A stretch of 64,000 nucleotides of DNA from Streptomyces anulatus (lineage in GTDB: Bacteria; Actinomycetota; Actinomycetes; Streptomycetales; Streptomycetaceae): contig NZ_BMVK01000014.1 in assembly GCF_014650675.1 (NCBI RefSeq), positions 1 to 64,000 on the forward strand. The letters are read 5' to 3'. A program made the translations under genes and the position numbers. Each line of letters begins with the position of its first letter. Position 1 is the first letter of the stretch. Positions 63,563 to 64,000 of the stretch are shown here, one piece after another. The notes beneath the pieces are model-generated. The model worked only from the letters and a program-made list of their open reading frames with translations. It had not been told where the DNA came from and did no database searches.

Positions 63563-64000
63563 TCAGCGTGTGCCGCGCAGCCTCCGCCACGGGGTGAACG
63601 TGAACACCGCGCCGCCCAGCAGGATCGCCGTGCCGGCGACCAGGCCGAGCGCCCTCAGCGCACCGTCGTCCTCGGCCCCGGTGGCGGCCAGGCCGCCGCC
63701 GGAGTCCGTGCCGCCGCCGGACGCCGAGGCTCCGCCGGAGTCCGCCGCGCCGCCGCTCCCGCTGCCGCCGGACGCGCCGCCCGGCTGGGCGGAGGTGTCC
63801 AGCTCCAGGGAGACGGCCACGCCCGCGGGCGGGGTGCAGGTGGTCGTCGTACCGGCGGCCATCACCGTCAGGACACCGGGGCTGAGCGTGGACTTACCGC
63901 TCGCGCCGGGCTTGTACGTGCCGGTGAGGTCGGGGATCTCGATCGGTGCGCCGGTCTTGATGACCTCCTTGTTCACCGGCCCCTCGACCTTGACCGTGCC
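63563..64000 (-). CDS. C-terminal part of an LAxTG sortase-anchored surface protein (runs off the right edge)
   Basis: The frame stays open to the window end with no proper start, so this is the last ~145 residues of a larger protein. A beta-rich domain (GTVKVEGPVNKEVIKTGAPI onward) is followed by a Gly/Ser/Ala spacer of ~35 residues. The sorting signal is LAATG, a hydrophobic helix (LVAGTAILLGGAVFTF) and the basic tail RRLRGTR. LAxTG is the motif for class E sortases of Streptomyces. Wall anchoring is therefore likely; the function of the main domain is unknown. Confidence 0.85.
   Translation of the reverse strand, partial: GTVKVEGPVNKEVIKTGAPIEIPDLTGTYKPGASGKSTLSPGVLTVMAAGTTTTCTPPAGVAVSLELDTSAQPGGASGGSGSGGAADSGGASASGGGTDSGGGLAATGAEDDGALRALGLVAGTAILLGGAVFTFTPWRRLRGTR

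Overview
The window reads as chromosomal core DNA of a Streptomyces, or a very close actinomycete. Base composition is very high in G+C, with GTG starts and probable leaderless genes. It carries a WhiB protein that closely matches my memory of the S. coelicolor one, an rRNA leader of the Streptomyces type, coenzyme F420 genes, a cluster of LytR-CpsA-Psr (LCP) proteins and an LAxTG sortase substrate.

Layout. At 1-259 (minus strand) lie tandem promoters and the start of the leader of an rRNA operon whose genes are off the left edge. From 319 to 27864 is a conserved block: SpoIIM-like and RDD membrane proteins, sahH, a cation diffusion transporter, manA, a SIS protein, a Trm112-like protein, manB, a DUF3499 protein, a zincin-fold protein, a DUF5719 secreted protein coupled to a giant membrane glycosyltransferase, whiB, a cysteine dioxygenase, fbiA-fbiB, an AlkA-like glycosylase, a GDP-mannose pyrophosphorylase-like enzyme, a secreted amidase and a TIGR03089 protein. 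From 28042 to 38366 five LCP genes are interleaved with a family 2 glycosyltransferase and a thioesterase. From 53094 to 59446 come an acyl-CoA dehydrogenase, a UDP-glucose dehydrogenase-like enzyme, a membrane dipeptidase, purE-purK and a GtrA protein. A two-component system, a peptide transporter and a truncated wall-anchored protein finish the window. From memory, much of this order matches Mycobacterium tuberculosis from sahH (Rv3248c) to the GtrA gene (Rv3277).

Between these core segments, about 38430-53050 looks like accessory DNA. It holds an XRE/DUF397 regulatory pair, an HTH protein with a zinc-finger-like tail, a VOC plus degenerate erythromycin-esterase pair bracketed by a perfect 16-bp inverted repeat beside an IS5-type transposase remnant, a broken pseudokinase, a TetR/hydrolase pair with two matching operators, and a compact four-gene operon. 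That operon encodes a small helical protein, a 747-residue WXG-type protein, a 28-residue membrane peptide and an anchored protein. It is my best candidate for an undescribed system.

Working together: manA, manB and the pyrophosphorylase can supply GDP-mannose. The glycosyltransferases, UDP-sugar dehydrogenase, GtrA protein and LCP proteins could build glycans and attach them to peptidoglycan, and the amidase could remodel the wall. Intergenic spaces carry many simple-sequence and tandem repeats, several of them noted as findings.
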